A DNA stretch of 64,000 nucleotides from Anomaloglossus baeobatrachus. Lineage: Eukaryota; Chordata; Amphibia; Anura; Aromobatidae. Under the pieces are notes generated by a model, which was given only the letters and a program-made list of their open reading frames with translations, ran no database searches and had not been told where the DNA came from. The stretch spans positions 335,782,742 to 335,846,741 of the forward strand of contig NC_134357.1 in the NCBI RefSeq assembly GCF_048569485.1, written 5' to 3'. The position numbers were made by a program, and so were the translations under genes. Position 1 is the first letter of the stretch; the number at the start of each line of letters is the position of its first letter. Below are positions 11,501-26,500 of the stretch, in pieces.

Positions 11501-14500
11501 ATGGGGTCCGTCTTGTACTCCGGTGTTGTCTTACCGGAGGGGGGCAGCAGTGGTAGTGAAGCGGGTCACAGGAGGCAGAGGTTGTGCTGGCGGCAGTGGG
11601 TCAGTGGCTGTAGTCAGTGGAGGCAGCAGCGGCGGGTCCATGGTGTCAGTGGAGGCAGCAGCGGCGGGTCATTAGTGGAGCAGACTGGCGCAGTGAGTGT
11701 CCCAGTGTCCGTGGTCCCGGTTCAAATGATGGCGCCTGGAGTGGTGCATGCGCAGATGGAGCTCTCATCGAAGGGCTCAATCTGCGCACGCGCTGACTCC
11801 CGGCTCCATCATTTGAACTGGGACACTCACCGCACAGCCACCTGCCCACATGCACAGAGTGGCAGCCAGCAGGCCGCCCTCCCACCTTCAGAGAGAGGCA
11901 GCCGGCCTCCAGGACAGAGAGGGAGCCAGCACTGACAGGCACCCGGCTGCCCGCACGCAGACACAGGCACCCGGTTGCCGCACAGACAGCCCCCCCGGTA
12001 ACCTATATTCGGATTTTAAGACGCACCCCTCATTTTCCTCCCAAATTTTTGGGAGGAATAGTGCGTCTTATAATCGGAAAAATACGGTAATTACACGCCC
12101 TGTAGTAACTTTTTGTTTCACCAGGATGAACTGTTGAGAGCCTTGGTGAAAACATATGGACAGGGTGAATGGAAATATATATCCAGCCACATGCATGTGA
12201 GTAGTTCTGAGCAAATGCCCTCCTGTCATATAAGCGCATTACCCATCAGTTCTTTGATTTCTCATATTCTTTTATGCCTTCTATAAAGTTACACATTATT
12301 TTTTTTTATCTCCTCTTTTAATAAGAATCGGACAGAGCAGCAATGTCAGCACCGATGGCTCAGAGTTCTTCATCCTGACCGCGTCAAAGGACCTTGGACT
12401 AAAGAGGAAGATGAGAAGGTGAGTTGTCTGTGCATTAGTAACTAAGACAAGATCACAGAAGTGTCGTCATACTGAATCACTCACCCTGGTGTTATTACAT
12501 GATCCCCTATTCATGCAGGTTATTGAGCTGGTGAAGAAGTATGGAACCAAGCACTGGACACTCATTGCAAAGCAGCTGAAGGGAAGGTTGGGTAAGCAGT
12601 GCCGAGAGCGCTGGCATAACCACCTCAACCCAGAGGTGAAGAAGTCCTCATGGACTGAAGAGGAAGATCGTATTATCTGTAAAGCACACAAGCTTCTTGG
12701 CAATCGCTGGGCAGAAATAGCAAAGATGTTGCCAGGGAGGTATGTAATATTTTATTACTTTAAATTTGCAAATATAACAAATTTGTTATACACAGATGGG
12801 GGGAAAAAAGCATTCAAATATCCAAAGGGGTTGTCTTATGTATTTAAATGGGTAACATTGATGAATACAATGGTATACTGTATACAGAATACAGTATGTG
12901 CATGCTGAGTGTTGGCTCTTATTGTAAATCATTGCTCTTAAACCAAGTTACAAATTTTTAGAAAGCTTTACTTGTCTTGCAAAATGCTCTCAAAGTTACT
13001 CTTAATCCAAGATTTCACTGTACTATGTTTTTGCCAATGAAACCTTTACTACAGGTGGAATGCTATTTAATGGAATCTGTTATTTGGATCAGCCCTTCTA
13101 AGGCCGGTTTCACACCTGCGTTCAGTGTAATCCGCCGCTATGGAGAATAGCGCAGGCCATTAACGCACTGCGCTATTCTCCATAGACTTGTATGGACGAC
13201 GCACTGTAACGCAAGTGTCTGCGGAATTCGCTGACTGTTCCCGTCACGTTCTACTCGGTATGTCCAGCAGAACGATCTAAATAGTTAAAAATTGCTCCTG
13301 GTCTCTCTCCCCCCCCCCCCCCCCCCATCTCTCGTACTCACCGATCACCGACGCGGCGCTGCACGGCTGTCACAAAGCTCCGGCGGCTTTTCCTCTTTTG
13401 AAAATGACGGCCACTCATTAATCCATCTCGTACTCACTGCTTTCCCCGCCCACCGGTGCCCATGATTGGTTGCAGTCAGACCCGCCCCCACGCTCAGTGA
13501 CAGCTGTCTCACTGGAACCAATCACAGCCGCCGGTGGGCGTGTCTATATCGTGCAGTAAAATAAATAGTTTAAAAGAAACGACGTGCGTTCCCCCCCTAA
13601 TTTTGATACCAGCCAAGATAAAGCCACACGGCTGAAGGATGGTATTCTCGGGGTGGGGAGCCCCACGTTATGGGGAGCCCCCAGCCTAACAATATCAACC
13701 AGCAGCCGCCCGGAATTGCCGCATCCATTAGATGCGACAGTCCTGGGACTCTACCCGGCTCATCCCGAATTGCCCTGGTGTGGTGGCAATCGGGGTAATA
13801 AGGAGTTAAATGGCAGCTTATAGCTGCCACTAAGTCCTAGGTTAATCATGGCAGGCGTCTCCCCGAGATACCTTCCATGATTAACCTGTAAGTGAAAGTA
13901 AATAAACACAAACACCCGAAAAAATCCTTTATTTGGAATAAAAGACAAAAAAAACACCCTCTTTCACCACTTTATTAATCCCCAAATACCCCTCCAGGTC
14001 CGGCGTAATCCACAGAGGTCCCACGACGCTTTCAGCTCTGCTACATGAAGCTGACAGGAGTGGCAGTAGAACACGACCGCTCTCTATCAGCTCCACACAG
14101 CAACTGAAGTGAGCCGCACGATTAGCTGTGCCCTCATTCAGGTGACCCGCGGACACAGCTCTCGGGTGGAGGACTTCAGCTGTGGCCACGGGTCACCTGA
14201 GTGACGGCAGCGCTGATCGCACGGCTCACTGCAGTCACTCAGGGAATTTGCGGTCACCTCTCTCTCCTCCTGACTGCAAATCTCCTTTCCCGGCGAAACA
14301 TTAAAAACAAAACAAAACGTTCTTTTAAAGGAATCCGTTACCTTTATTAGCTCACTATTTGCAATGCATCAGTCACATGCGTCACACAACGCACTGTGAC
14401 GGATGCCTCACAACGCAAATGTGAAACCGGCCTAAGCCATTTATATGGACATGCAGGTCATAGGAAACAGAATAAAACCTTTTATCTACGATCCTATGTG

Positions 14501-17500
14501 TTTACCCCAGAAAAATCCACAGTTTTCTCACCATTAAAAATAGATCAAGAAAAACATATTCATTAATGCCACTTCTGTAAATGTCTGGTCTACCAAAGAA
14601 TAAAAATTCTCATACCGTATATGCCATAAAGAAGAAAAATGAAAGCACCAACACTATGGTTTTTCGGGCACCACACCACTTTAAAAAATCCAATAAGAAG
14701 CGATCAAATCATTGTATGTACTCCAACACATTAATTATTAGGTCATCTCGCCGCCAGCAAAAAGCAAGACTCCATTGACTCAAAAATGTTGCATGTCTTG
14801 TGAAAATGACCCCCAGCAATATTTAATTTTCTTTTTCGCTCCTAAATGGGAGACCCAGACAATTGGGTGTATAGCTATTGCCTCCGGAGGCCACACAAAG
14901 TATTACACTTAAAAGTGTAAGGCCCCTCCCCTTCTGGCTATACACCCCCAGTGGGATCACTGGCTCACCAGTTTTGTGCTTTGTGCGAAGGAGGCAACAC
15001 ATCCACGCATAGCTCCACTGTTTAGTCAGCAGCAGCTGCTGACTATGTCGGATGGAAGAAAAGAGGGCCCATACGAGGGCCCCCAGCATGCTCCCTTCTC
15101 ACCCCACTTCATGTCGGAGGTGTTTGTTAAGGTTGAGGTACCCATTGCGGGTACGGAGGCTGGAGCCCACATGCTGCTTCCTTCCCCATCCCTTTTTACA
15201 GGGCTCTGGGTGAAGTGGGATTCTATCGGTCTCCAGGCACTGAGGCCGTGCTCCATCCACAGCCCCTGGTATCTGCTGGACATGGAGCGGAGTATCTTCA
15301 GGGACATGGCCCTGCTACATGGAGGTACTCTGTGTCCCTGTGGGGACCGCGCAGACACACGGCAGCACTGCTGGGTGTGTTAGTGCGCCAGGGACAGCGG
15401 CGCTGTCCGCACTAGTGCCATCGCACACCACAGCGTTGCTGGGTGTGTTAGTGTATTGGGTGACTACCGCGCTAACCGCCGCTGCCGTTTTTATTTAAGG
15501 CGCCGCTGGGATTTGTGGTGCGCCGGGGACTTCCGCGCCGGCCAGCACTGATATGCCGGCCGCGCTTATTAACTCGAGTCCCCGGCTTCTGGGCCTAGTC
15601 TCCCTTCGTTACCGCCCACAGGCCTGACAGTCAGGGTAGGGGCGTGACGCTGCATAGCACAGCAGCGCTGAGAGCTGGAGTATGTTTTGCATACTCCACC
15701 CCTCTCACTGTGTGCACTGTGAAACCGGATTCCCGCACTTTCTCAGGCACGCCCACGGCTTCCTTCTCTACACAGGACGCCGGCAGCCATTAGTGTCAGT
15801 TTCTGTACGATACAGAGACAAGTGTGGAAGACCCTGGCATTCTGATAGTCACACAATCGCTGCAACAGGCGTTAAGCAGCACCTGTGGTGCTAACCCCAC
15901 TAGTGCAGAAGTGCACTTATAGATATGCTTGTACTATATACATTGCACTGTTTGGTCGCACGTTGTATATACCCTCCTGGATTGTGCGGAGGAGTTATCA
16001 GCATATTCTCTGTGTAAAACAAAGGTGCAGAACCACATGTTTTTCTATGCAGCCGGTACAGCATGTACGGCTATACGGCCGGCAGGTTACATAGACCCCC
16101 ATTGTATCCAACTCAGCCGGAGTCTCTGCTAATGGCCAGAGGATGAGGACGGTGTCTGCAGTATTTACTGACAGATTTTCTGAGACTATGGCTATGATAC
16201 TAGAAGCCTAGCAGTCCGGACATGTCTCTCACAACATGGGCACTGTTGAATCATTGATCCATGGCCCCCCTCAGTGTGAACAACTAACAGCTCCGGGAAT
16301 GTCACACGCATCCCAGAGTCACGGCTCTGCACAGACGTCAGTCCCAGACAGCCTAAGCGGGCTCACTATGAGCGGCCCTCGGTTTCATCAGGGTCCTAGC
16401 AGAAGGACTCTCTGTGTAATGAGGCGGAAGTAGCGGCTCAGGATTCTGATCCTGAGACCGCTCTCAATCTGGATACACCTAATGGTGACGCCATAGTGAA
16501 TAATCTTATAGCGTCCATCAATAGAATGTTGGTTATTTCTCACCCAGCTCCTCCAGTGGAGGAGTCAGCTTCACGTATTTTTCTGGACCACTCTGCCTTC
16601 AGAGAGGCAGTCCAGGAACACCACACTTATCCAGATATGCGCTTCTCCAAACGGCTTAGGATACACGTTATCCCTGCCCCCTGACGTGGTCAAGGACTGG
16701 ACCCAGTGTCCCAAGCGGCATCCTCCAATCTCCAGGCTTGTAGCTAGATCCATAGTTGCAGTGGGAGATGGAGCTGCACTTAAAGATGCCACTGACAGAC
16801 AGATGGATCTCTGGTCTAAATCCATCTATGAGGCTGTCGGCGCACCGTTGGCTCCAGCATTCTCACCCTTGGGGCACTCCAAGCTATTTCAGCTTGTCTT
16901 ACACAGATTGACACGGTTACACGTACATCTGTGCCGCAGGTGGCATCCTTAACCTCTCAAATGTCTGCATTTGTTTCTTACGCGATTCAGGTTGCCCTAG
17001 ACTCTGCGAACCGTGCGGCAGTAGCCTCCGCTACTCCGTGTTTTTAAGCAGAGCCTGGTCTGCTCGTTAAGTGAATGGAAGGCAGATTCTGCTTCCAAAA
17101 AAGGGTGCTTAACCAGTTGCCTTTTTCTGCTGACCGACTGTTTGGTGAGCGTTTGGATGTAACCATTAAACAGTCCAGGGGTAAGGATTCATCCTTTCCT
17201 CAGCCCGGACACAACAAACCCCAACAGAGCAGGAGGCAGTCGGGGTTTCGGTCTTTTCGAGGCTCGGGCAGGTCCCATTTTTCCTCGTCCAATGTGGACT
17301 CAAAAGGATCAGAGGAGCTCAGATTCTTGGCGGGCTCAGTCACGCCCAAAAAAAGAGACAGTCTGAAAACCCGCTTCCAAGGCGGCTTCCTCATGACTTG
17401 CGGCCTCCTCTCTCCGCATCCTCGGTCGGTAGCAGGCTCTCCCGCCTTGGCGATATTTAGCTGCCATAGGTCAATGACCGTTGGGTGTGAGACATTCTGT

Positions 17501-20500
17501 CTCACGGGTACAGGATAGAGCTCACTTCTCGTCCTCCAACTCGATTCTTCAGAACTTCTCCACCTCCCGGCCGAGCCGCTGCTCTTCTGCAAACAGGGTG
17601 CACTCTATAGGCAGAAAGAGTGATGACCCCCGTTCCTCTTCAGGAACAAGGTCACGGTTTTTACCCCAAATTATTTGCGGTGCCTATAAGAACGGGCCGT
17701 TCCGTCCCGTTCTGGATCTAAAACTGCTCAGCAAGCTCGTGGACACCAGGCGGTTCCGGATGGAATCCCTCCGCCATGTCATCGCCTCAATGTCCCAAGG
17801 AGATTTCCTAGCATCATTAGGCATCAAGGATGCTTATCCACACGTGCCGATTGATCCAGAGCACTAGCGTTTCTACGCTTCGTTATAGGAGACGAACACC
17901 TTCTGTTCGTAGCTCTACCTTCCGGCTAGCGACAGTCCCACTGGTCTTCGCCAAGGTCAGGGCAGCAGTAGTCACAGTCCTGCACTCTCAGGGTCACTCT
18001 GTGATCCCATATTTAGACGATCTACTTGTCAAGGCACTCTCTTAGGAAACATGCCGACACTGCCCGAACGTTGCGCTGGAGACTCTCTAGAGTTTTGGGT
18101 GGATCATCAACTTTTTAAAGTCAGATCCGACCCCGACCCTATCGCTAACATATCTAGGCATGGAGTTTCATACTCTCTCAGCGATAGTGAAGCTTCCGCT
18201 AGACAAACAGCATTCACTACAGGCTGCAATCTCTTCTTTAAGAACCAGTCGCACACATTAAGACGCCTCATGCACTTCCTACGTAAGATGGTAGCAATGG
18301 AGGCAGTTCTTTTCGCGCAGTTTCATCTGCGTCCACTACAATGTGACATTCTCCGCCAATGGGACGGGGAGTCGACCTCCCTCAACAGAGTCGTCTTTCT
18401 TTCTCAGGCGGCCAAGGAATCTCTACGGTGGTGGCTTCTTCCCACCTCATGGTCAAAAAGAAGGTCCTTCCTATCCCCATCCTGGGCGATAGTTACGACA
18501 GACGCGAGTCTATCAGGGTGGGGAGCAGTTTTTCTCCACCACAGCGCTCAGGGTACGTGGACTCAGCAAGAGTCCACCCTTCAGATCAATGTTCTTGAAC
18601 ACAGAGCAGTGTATCTTGCCCTACAAACCTTCCAACAGCAGCTGGAAAGCAAGCAAATCCGACTTCAGTCGGACAACTCCACAGCGGTGGCATACATCAA
18701 CCACCAAGGAAGAACGCGCAACCGGCAAGCCTTCCAGGAAGTCCGGCAGGTTCTGATGTGGGTGGAAGACACGGCATCCACCATATCCACAGTTCACATC
18801 CCAGGCGTGGAAAACTAGGAAGCTGACTTCCTAAGTCGCCGGGGTGTGGCCGAAAGGGTATGGTCTCTTCACCCGGACGGGTTTCAGGAGATCTGGCGCC
18901 GCTGACAGAGGCCGGACGTCGATCTAATGGCGTCACGGCACAACAACAATGTGCCAGCTTCATGGCACGGTTTCACAATCATCGAGCTCTGGCGGCAGAC
19001 GCCTTAGTTCAGCATTGGTCGCAGTTCCAGCTACCTTATGTGCCACCTCTGGCATTGTTGCCCAGAGTGCTGCGTTAGATCAGGACCGACTGCGGCCGCG
19101 CCATCCTCGTCGCTACAGATTGGCCGAGGATGTTGTGGTTCCCGGTTCTGTGGTGCCTCACGGTAGGCTAACCGGGGGCACTACCAGACCAATCAGACTG
19201 GCTGTCTCAAGGGCCATTCTTCCATTTGAATTCTACGGCCCTCAACCTGATGGTGTGGCTTTGAGTCCTGGAACCTAGTGTCGTCAGGATTACCTCAGGA
19301 CGTGGTTGCCACCATGAGACAGGCTAGCATACCAACGTCCGCCAAGATTGACCACAGGACGTGGAAGATATTCTTATCTCTGTGCTCGGCGCAGGGTGTT
19401 TCTCCCTGGCCGGTTGCATCGTCTATGTTTCCTTCCTTCCTGCAATCTAGGTTGGGAAAAAGGGTTGTCGCTCAGTTCCCTTTAGGGACAAGTCTCAGCG
19501 CTATCTGTATTTTTTCAGAAACGACTTCCTCAGGTACGCACGTTCCTACGGGGAGTTTGTCTTCTCAGCACTCCGTACAGGCGGCCGTTAGAGCCCTGGG
19601 ATCTGAACAAGGTTCTAATTGCTCTCCAGATGCCGCCTTTCGAGCCTTTGAAAGAGGTCTCCCTTCCCGCTTTTCTCGGGAAGTGGCCTTCTAGTAACGG
19701 TCTCGTCTCTTAGGAGAGTTTCCGAGCTAGCAACGCTCTCATACAAATCTCCCTTCCTGGTCCTTCACCAGGACAGGGTAGTTCTGCGTCCGATTCCGGA
19801 ATTTCTCCCTAAGGTGGTATCCCACTTTCATATCAATCAGGATATCACCTCACCTTCTTTGTGTCCTCGTCCAGTCCATCAATTTCAGAAGGATTTGCAT
19901 CTGTTGGTTCTGGTGAGAGCACTCAGGTTCTACTTCCCGCATGGCGCTCCTGCGCCACCCGGATGCACTCTTTGTCCTTGTCGCTGGTCGGCGTAAACAG
20001 TCGCAAGCTTCTGAATCCACCCTGGCTCGGGGGATCGAGGAACCAATTCTTGAAACCTACAGTTCTACTGGGCTTCTGGTTCTCTCAAGGCTGAAGGCCC
20101 ATTCTACCAGAGCCGTGGGTGCATCCTGGGCATTACGGCACCAGGCTACGGCTCAGCAGGTGTGTCAGGCACCTACCTGATTGAGTCTGTATACTTTTAC
20201 CAAGCATTTTCAGGTGCATACCTACGCTTCGGCAGACGCCAGCCTAGGTAGATAAGTCCTTCAGGCGGCGATTGCCCACCTGTAGGAAAGGGCTGTTTGA
20301 CGGCCCTATCACGAGGTATTCTTTTACCCACCCAGGGACTGCTTTTGGACGTCCCAATTGTCTGGGTCTCCCATTTAGGAGCGAAAAAGAAGAAGGGAAT
20401 TTTGTTTACTTACCGTAAATTCCTTTTCTTCTAGCTCCAATTGGGAGACCCAGCACCCGCCCTGTTTTCTCGGGGTTTTTCTGTTTTTTCGGGTACACAT

Positions 20501-23500
20501 GTTGTTCATGTGGTATGGTTCAGTTCTCCGATGTTTCCTCGGATTGAATTGGTCTTTAAACCAGTTATTGGCTTTCCTCCTTCTTGCTTTGGCACTAAAA
20601 CTGGTGAGCCAGTGATCCCACTGGGGGTGTATAGCCAGAAGGGGAGGGGCCTTACACTTTTAAGTGTAATACTTTGTGTGGCCTCCGGAGGCAATAGCTA
20701 TACACCCAATTGTCTGGGTCTCCCAATTGGAGCTAGAAGAAAAGGAATTTACGGTAAGTAAACAAAATTCCCTTCTTTTATACTAAACTTCTGAGTTCTT
20801 TTTCAGTACTTTAAAAAAAGTAAAATATAAACAAAAAAAAAATCAAACCCATAATGGATGTTTGCCTTAAAAGCAAAGCACAAAGCAACTTTAGAATTGC
20901 CATTTTTTTTTTTTTCTTGCCACCATTCATCCATGGGAATGTAGTTTTTCTCGTTTTTCAGTAATTGAATGGTGTCATTCAAAACTACAAATTGTCCCAC
21001 AAAAAAACAAGCCCTCATACCTGTCAGAAGAAATGTAAAGTTATTGCTCTTGGAAGAAAGTGAGGTAAACAAACAAGCAAGAATACAAAAAAAATTGCTG
21101 CTCTAAGGGGATAAAAGCACACTGAATACAGCTTTGACTTTATACTAATCTATAAATACAAAATTACTTTCTTGATTTCTTGCCCTACTTTTTTTTTTTT
21201 ATTATTTTTAAAACACTGCCCATGTCTTGGAGATTTCTCAGCTGACACTGGCTATTAAAGTGCACCAATCACCAGTATTTTCCTATATAACCTAAAGCCA
21301 GTGCTGTACTGGCACTATCATGCTGATTCTACACATACCTTTAGTTGTGAGATCGGATTTATAGCTTTTGAAACACAAGCAAGTAAAGTTTGTAAAATGA
21401 ACAGCTTTTCTTTATCGTTCCTATGGGAGACCCAGACCATGGGTGTATAGCTTCTGCCTCGGAGGACACACAAAGTACTACACTAAAAAGTGTAGCTCCT
21501 CCCTCCGATATCTCCCTGGATAACCAGATATAGCCAGTTCAATGCTTTGTGTTCAGGAGGCACACATCCACACATGCATTCTCATCTGATTTTTGATTTT
21601 AAAGAGTTGGAAGAAAAGCGGGTCCAAGCCTGGACCCCCGGCATGTCCCTTCTCACCCCACTGTGTCGGCGGTGTTGTTAAGGTTGATTTCAGGGCTGGA
21701 GCCTTACATGCCGCGCTCCTTCACCATCCCTCTGGCTCTGGCTTGAAGTGGGAGCCAGCACAGTTCTCACTGCCTTGCAGGAGACCAGTCTCCATCCGCA
21801 GCCCTTTCAGGATCCTGCCGGACGGAGCACTCATCCCTCAGGGACCTGGCCCTGCGTCTCACACGCTAAGTATTTGAGACGTTATTGTCGGGGGGTCCCT
21901 TGCACTTTATTGTTGGGGAGAGTGTGTTATTTAACTTTTCTGACATTTCCGGCCGGTTCTCTGGTTTTCACCTGGCCGCTTTGTAAAATTTAGGCCCCGG
22001 CTTCGCCTGAGGCCTAGTTTCGTTTTCACTGCCCCTGCATGTCAGTCATGCAGAGGGACAGTGCGGCACCGGCCGTTCGGCACAGGGGAGGACACTCCTC
22101 TCTGAGGAGATGTTTCCCTCCCCTGTATATCTCCTTGGCCCTCCGGATCCCGCTCTTTGACTAGGCCCTGCCCCCTCTCCTTGCTCCGGCGCCATTTTAT
22201 CAGCGTTCTCATACCGATCGGCGCTGGCTGCAGCATCTCTGCATAATCTGTCTGGGGGTCCGAGCTGTGGGATCCGGAGGGCACACAAACGGTTTGGTAA
22301 GCCACAACCTCCGGTTGTGGACCTTCTTATACACTCTCTGGGGGTCATTCTGGCTCAGAGCCCCCACCTCGGCAGCATGTCTCACACTAGGAGCAAGGCT
22401 GTACTCAATATGCACTGCATGTAAGCTCGTACTGCCTGAACCGAGCACATATCCACATTGTGATGCCTGCTCTAACATGGTGGTGCCTCAGCCTGGAGTC
22501 TCCCCAGTGGTCCCTCCGGCTGCTCCGGCCCCGGTGGCTGAACCCCCGGCTTGGGTAGAATTGTTCTCTAAGTCTATCTCCCAGTCCTTTGCCGACTCCA
22601 TGGGAGAGTTGTCCCGGACTCTGCTGAGCATGCATCAGCCCCCTTCTCAGAGCGCCTCTGCTGCTACGGCTCGCTCTGCAGAGCTCACAGAGGATTCTTC
22701 ATCTGCTCCCAGACCCCGTCCTCCTAAAAGGAGACGCAGGGTCCCCTCTCCTTCCTCGTCCCGCGGCTCTGATTCACGAGCTGACTCGCAGGACGAGGAG
22801 GATGTCTTTACTGGGGGCTCGGACGCTACCTCCATGTGCCCCAGTGATCTGACCGAGGGTGATGCAGATGTTAGTGATTTGATTGCGTCCATTAATTCTG
22901 TACTGGACCTCAATCCGCCAGTATCAGAGGAGCAACCCTCTCTGGCAGAAAAGCACCAGTTTACCTTGCCTAAGAGGACAAAGAGTGTGTTCTTTAACCA
23001 CTCCAGTTTTCAGGCCACTGTGACCAAGCCCAGAGCCTGTCCTGACAAACTCTTCCCAAAGCGTGGTTCTGGTGACCGTTTTCCTTTTCCACCAGAGGTG
23101 GTCAAGGAGTGGGCTCACTCACCAAAGGTAGACCCTCCGGTGTCTAGACTCAGCCCGGACAGTTGTATCAGTGGCTGATGGCACCTCACTTAAGGGTTCC
23201 CACACACCGCCAGGTTGACCTTCTGGCCAAGTCTGTATATGAGGCGGCAGGGGCCTCGTTCTCCCCATCTTTTGCAGCAGTGTGGGCTCTCAAAGCCATC
23301 TCTGCTTCTCTAGAGGAGATGCATTCCCTCACTAGGGACTCTATGCCTGAAATGGTTGCCTTAACGTCCCAGGCTTCAGCCTTTTCATCCTACGCCATGT
23401 CTGCCATGCTGGAGGCTTCTCACCGCACTGCGGTGGCTTCGGCTAATTCCCTCGCTATCCGCAGGATCTTGAGGCTTCGAGAGTGGAAGGCAGACACTTC

Positions 23501-26500
23501 TTCAAAGAAGTACCTTGCTGGGCTCCCATTTGCTGGGTCCAGGCTGTTCGGTGAACAACTGGATGAAATTATTAAGGAAGCTACTGGCGGGAAGAGTACT
23601 TCCTTGCCACAGACTAAAACCAGGAAACCTGTCCAGGGAAGGAACCAGTCGAGGTTTCGTTCCTTTCGTTCCTCTAACTGGTCGTCCTCTAAGCCCTCTG
23701 CCTCGTCCACTAACTCAGCCAAGGACCAGAAGCCTAACTGGCGCAAGAAGCCTCGTCCACAGAAGTCCGCAGGAGCTGCTGCCACCAAGGCAGCCTCCTC
23801 TTGACTATCTGGTCGAACCAGCAACGTCCTTGGTCGGTGGCAGGCTCTCCCACTTTGGCGACGTGTGGTTTCAACACGTCTCCGATCAGTGGGTGCGGGA
23901 TATCATCTCCCACGGCTACAGGATAGAATTCTCTTCCAGCCCGCCAAACAGATTTTTTCTGTCAACTCCCCCCTGCTCCAAGGCCGCCGCCTTCTCTCAG
24001 GCTGTGGCATCCTTGCAGGCCAACGGAGTAATTGTACCGGTTCCCGCCCGGGAACGGTTCAGAGGTTTCTACTCAAATCTCTTCCTAGTCCCCAAAAAGG
24101 ACGGTTCCTTCCGGCCCATCCTGGATCTCGAGCTTCTCAACAAGCATGTTCAGGTGCGGCATTTTCGCATGGAGTCTCTGCGATCAGTCATTGCCTCAAT
24201 GACCCAAGGAGATTTCCTGGCATCCATCGACATCAAGGATGCCTATCTGCATGTGCCAATTGCAGTTTCACACCAGCGTTGGCTACGTTTTGCAATCGGA
24301 GAGGAACATTTCCAATTCGTGGCTTTCCCCTTCGGGTTAGCCACGGCCCCTCGAGTATTCACCAAGGTCATGGCAGCAGTGGTTGCGGTTCTGCACCTCC
24401 AGGGGTTGGCAGTGATTCCTTACCTGGACGACCTTCTAGTCAAGGCTTCATCCAGTGCAGACTGTCAGCGGAGTGTCTCGCTCACTCTCGCCACGCTTGT
24501 TCAATTCGGGTGGCTTGTCAATCTGCCCAAGTCCACTCTGACTCCGACCCAGAAACTCACGTACCTAGGGATGCAGTTCGAGACTCTGCCGGCACTTGTC
24601 AAGCTGCCCTTAGTCAAACAGCAGTCCCTCCATCTGGCGGTGCGCTCTCTGCTGAGGCCCCGCCGTCATTCTATCAGGCACCTAATGCAGGTGCTGGGTC
24701 AGATGGTGGCGTCAATGGAAGCGGTTCCCTTTGCCCAGTTCCATCTGCGTCCTCTGCAGCTGGACATTCTCCGCTGTTGGGACAAGCTGACTTCTTCCTT
24801 GCACAGGTTGGTGGCTCTGTTGCCACAGACCAGGGGCTCTCTTCAGTGGTGGCTTCAGCCCCTCTCTCTGTCTCAGGGACGCTCCTTCCTGGCCCCGTCC
24901 TGGGTGATTCTCACCACGGATGCCAGTCTATCCGGCTGGGGAGCAGTATACCTCCACCACCGAGCACAGGGCACTTGGACTCCGTCCGAATCAGCCCTCT
25001 CGATCAATGTGCTGGAAATCAGCTGTGCTCCTAGCTCTCGTAGCCTTTCACCACCTGTGGGTGGGCAAGCACATTCGAGTCCAGTCAGACAACGCGACAG
25101 CGGTTGCCTACATCAATCACCAGGGCGGGACTCGCAGCCGCCTGGCAATATTGGAGGTTCAATGCATCCTTCAGTGGACGGAAGACTCCAAGTCCACCAT
25201 ATCCGCAGTCCACATCCCAGGCGTAGAAAACTGGAAGGCAGATTATCTCAGCCGTCAGGCCGTGGACAGCGGCGAGTGGGCTCTGCATCCGGCAGTGTTT
25301 CGGTCAATCTGCCGCAAGTGGGGCACTCCGGAAGTGGATCTAATGGCATCCCGACACAATAACAAGGTCCCGGTTTACGGTGCTCGCTCCCACGATCCTC
25401 AAGCCTTTGCAGCGGACGCGCTGGTTCAAGATTGGTCCCAGTTTCGTCTGTCTTACGTGTTTCCCCCTCTAGCTCTCTTGCCCAGAGTCCTGCGCAAGAT
25501 CAGAATGGAGGGCCGTCGGGTCATCCTCATTGCTCCAGACTGGCCCAGGCGAGCTTGGTACCCAGACCTGCTCCATCTGTCCGTAGAGGTGACGTGGCAT
25601 CTCCCGGACCGCCCAGACCTTCTCTCACAAGGTCCGTTTTTCCGCCAGAATTCTGCGGCTCTCAGATTGACGGCGTGGCTCTTGAGTCCTGGATCTTGAC
25701 GACTTCTGGCATTCCTCCTGAAGTCATCTCCACTATGACTCGGGCTCGGAAGTCTTCCTCGGCCAAAATTTATCACAGGACTTGGAGAATTTTCCTGTCC
25801 TGGTGTCGTTCTTCCGGCCATGCCCCTTTGGCCTTTTTCCTTGCCGACCATCCTGTCCTTTCTACAGTCCGGTCTGCAGCTTGGACTATCCCTCAATTCC
25901 CTCAAGGGACAGGTCTCGGCTCTGTCAGTGTTGTTCCAGCGGCGTATCGCCCGGCTGGCTCAGGTGCGCACCTTTTATGCAGGGCGCATCTCACATCATT
26001 CCGCCTTACCGGCGGCCCTTGGATCCCTGGGACCTTAATCTGGTCCTCACGGCCTTGCAGAAACCCCCCTTTGAGCCTCTTAGGGAGGTTTCTTTGTTTC
26101 GTCTTTCACAGAAAGTCGTCTTTCTAGTGGCCATAACTTCCCTCAGGAGAGTCTCTGATTTAGCTGCGCTCTCTTCGGAGTCACCTTTTTTGGTTTTTCA
26201 TCAAGACAAGGTGGTTCTCCATCCGACTCCGGACTTTCTCCCTAAGGTGGTATCTCCTTTCCACCTTAACCAGGACATTTCATTGCCTTCCTTTTGTCCG
26301 GCTCCTGTTCATCGCTTTGAGAAAGCGTTGCATACTTTAGATCTGGTGCGGGCGCTCCGGATCTATGTGTCACGCACCGCTGTTCTTAGGCGGTGCACCT
26401 CTCTTTTTGTGCTGACCACAGGTCGGCGTAAGGGCCTCTCTGCTTCTAAACCGACCCTGGCTCGTTGGATTAGGTCGGCCATTTCTGATGCCTACCAGTG

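Noticed and set aside
22042-22913. Minus-strand frames inside the DIRS copies
   Set aside because: Antisense shadows of the gag-like and polymerase regions, without motifs of their own.
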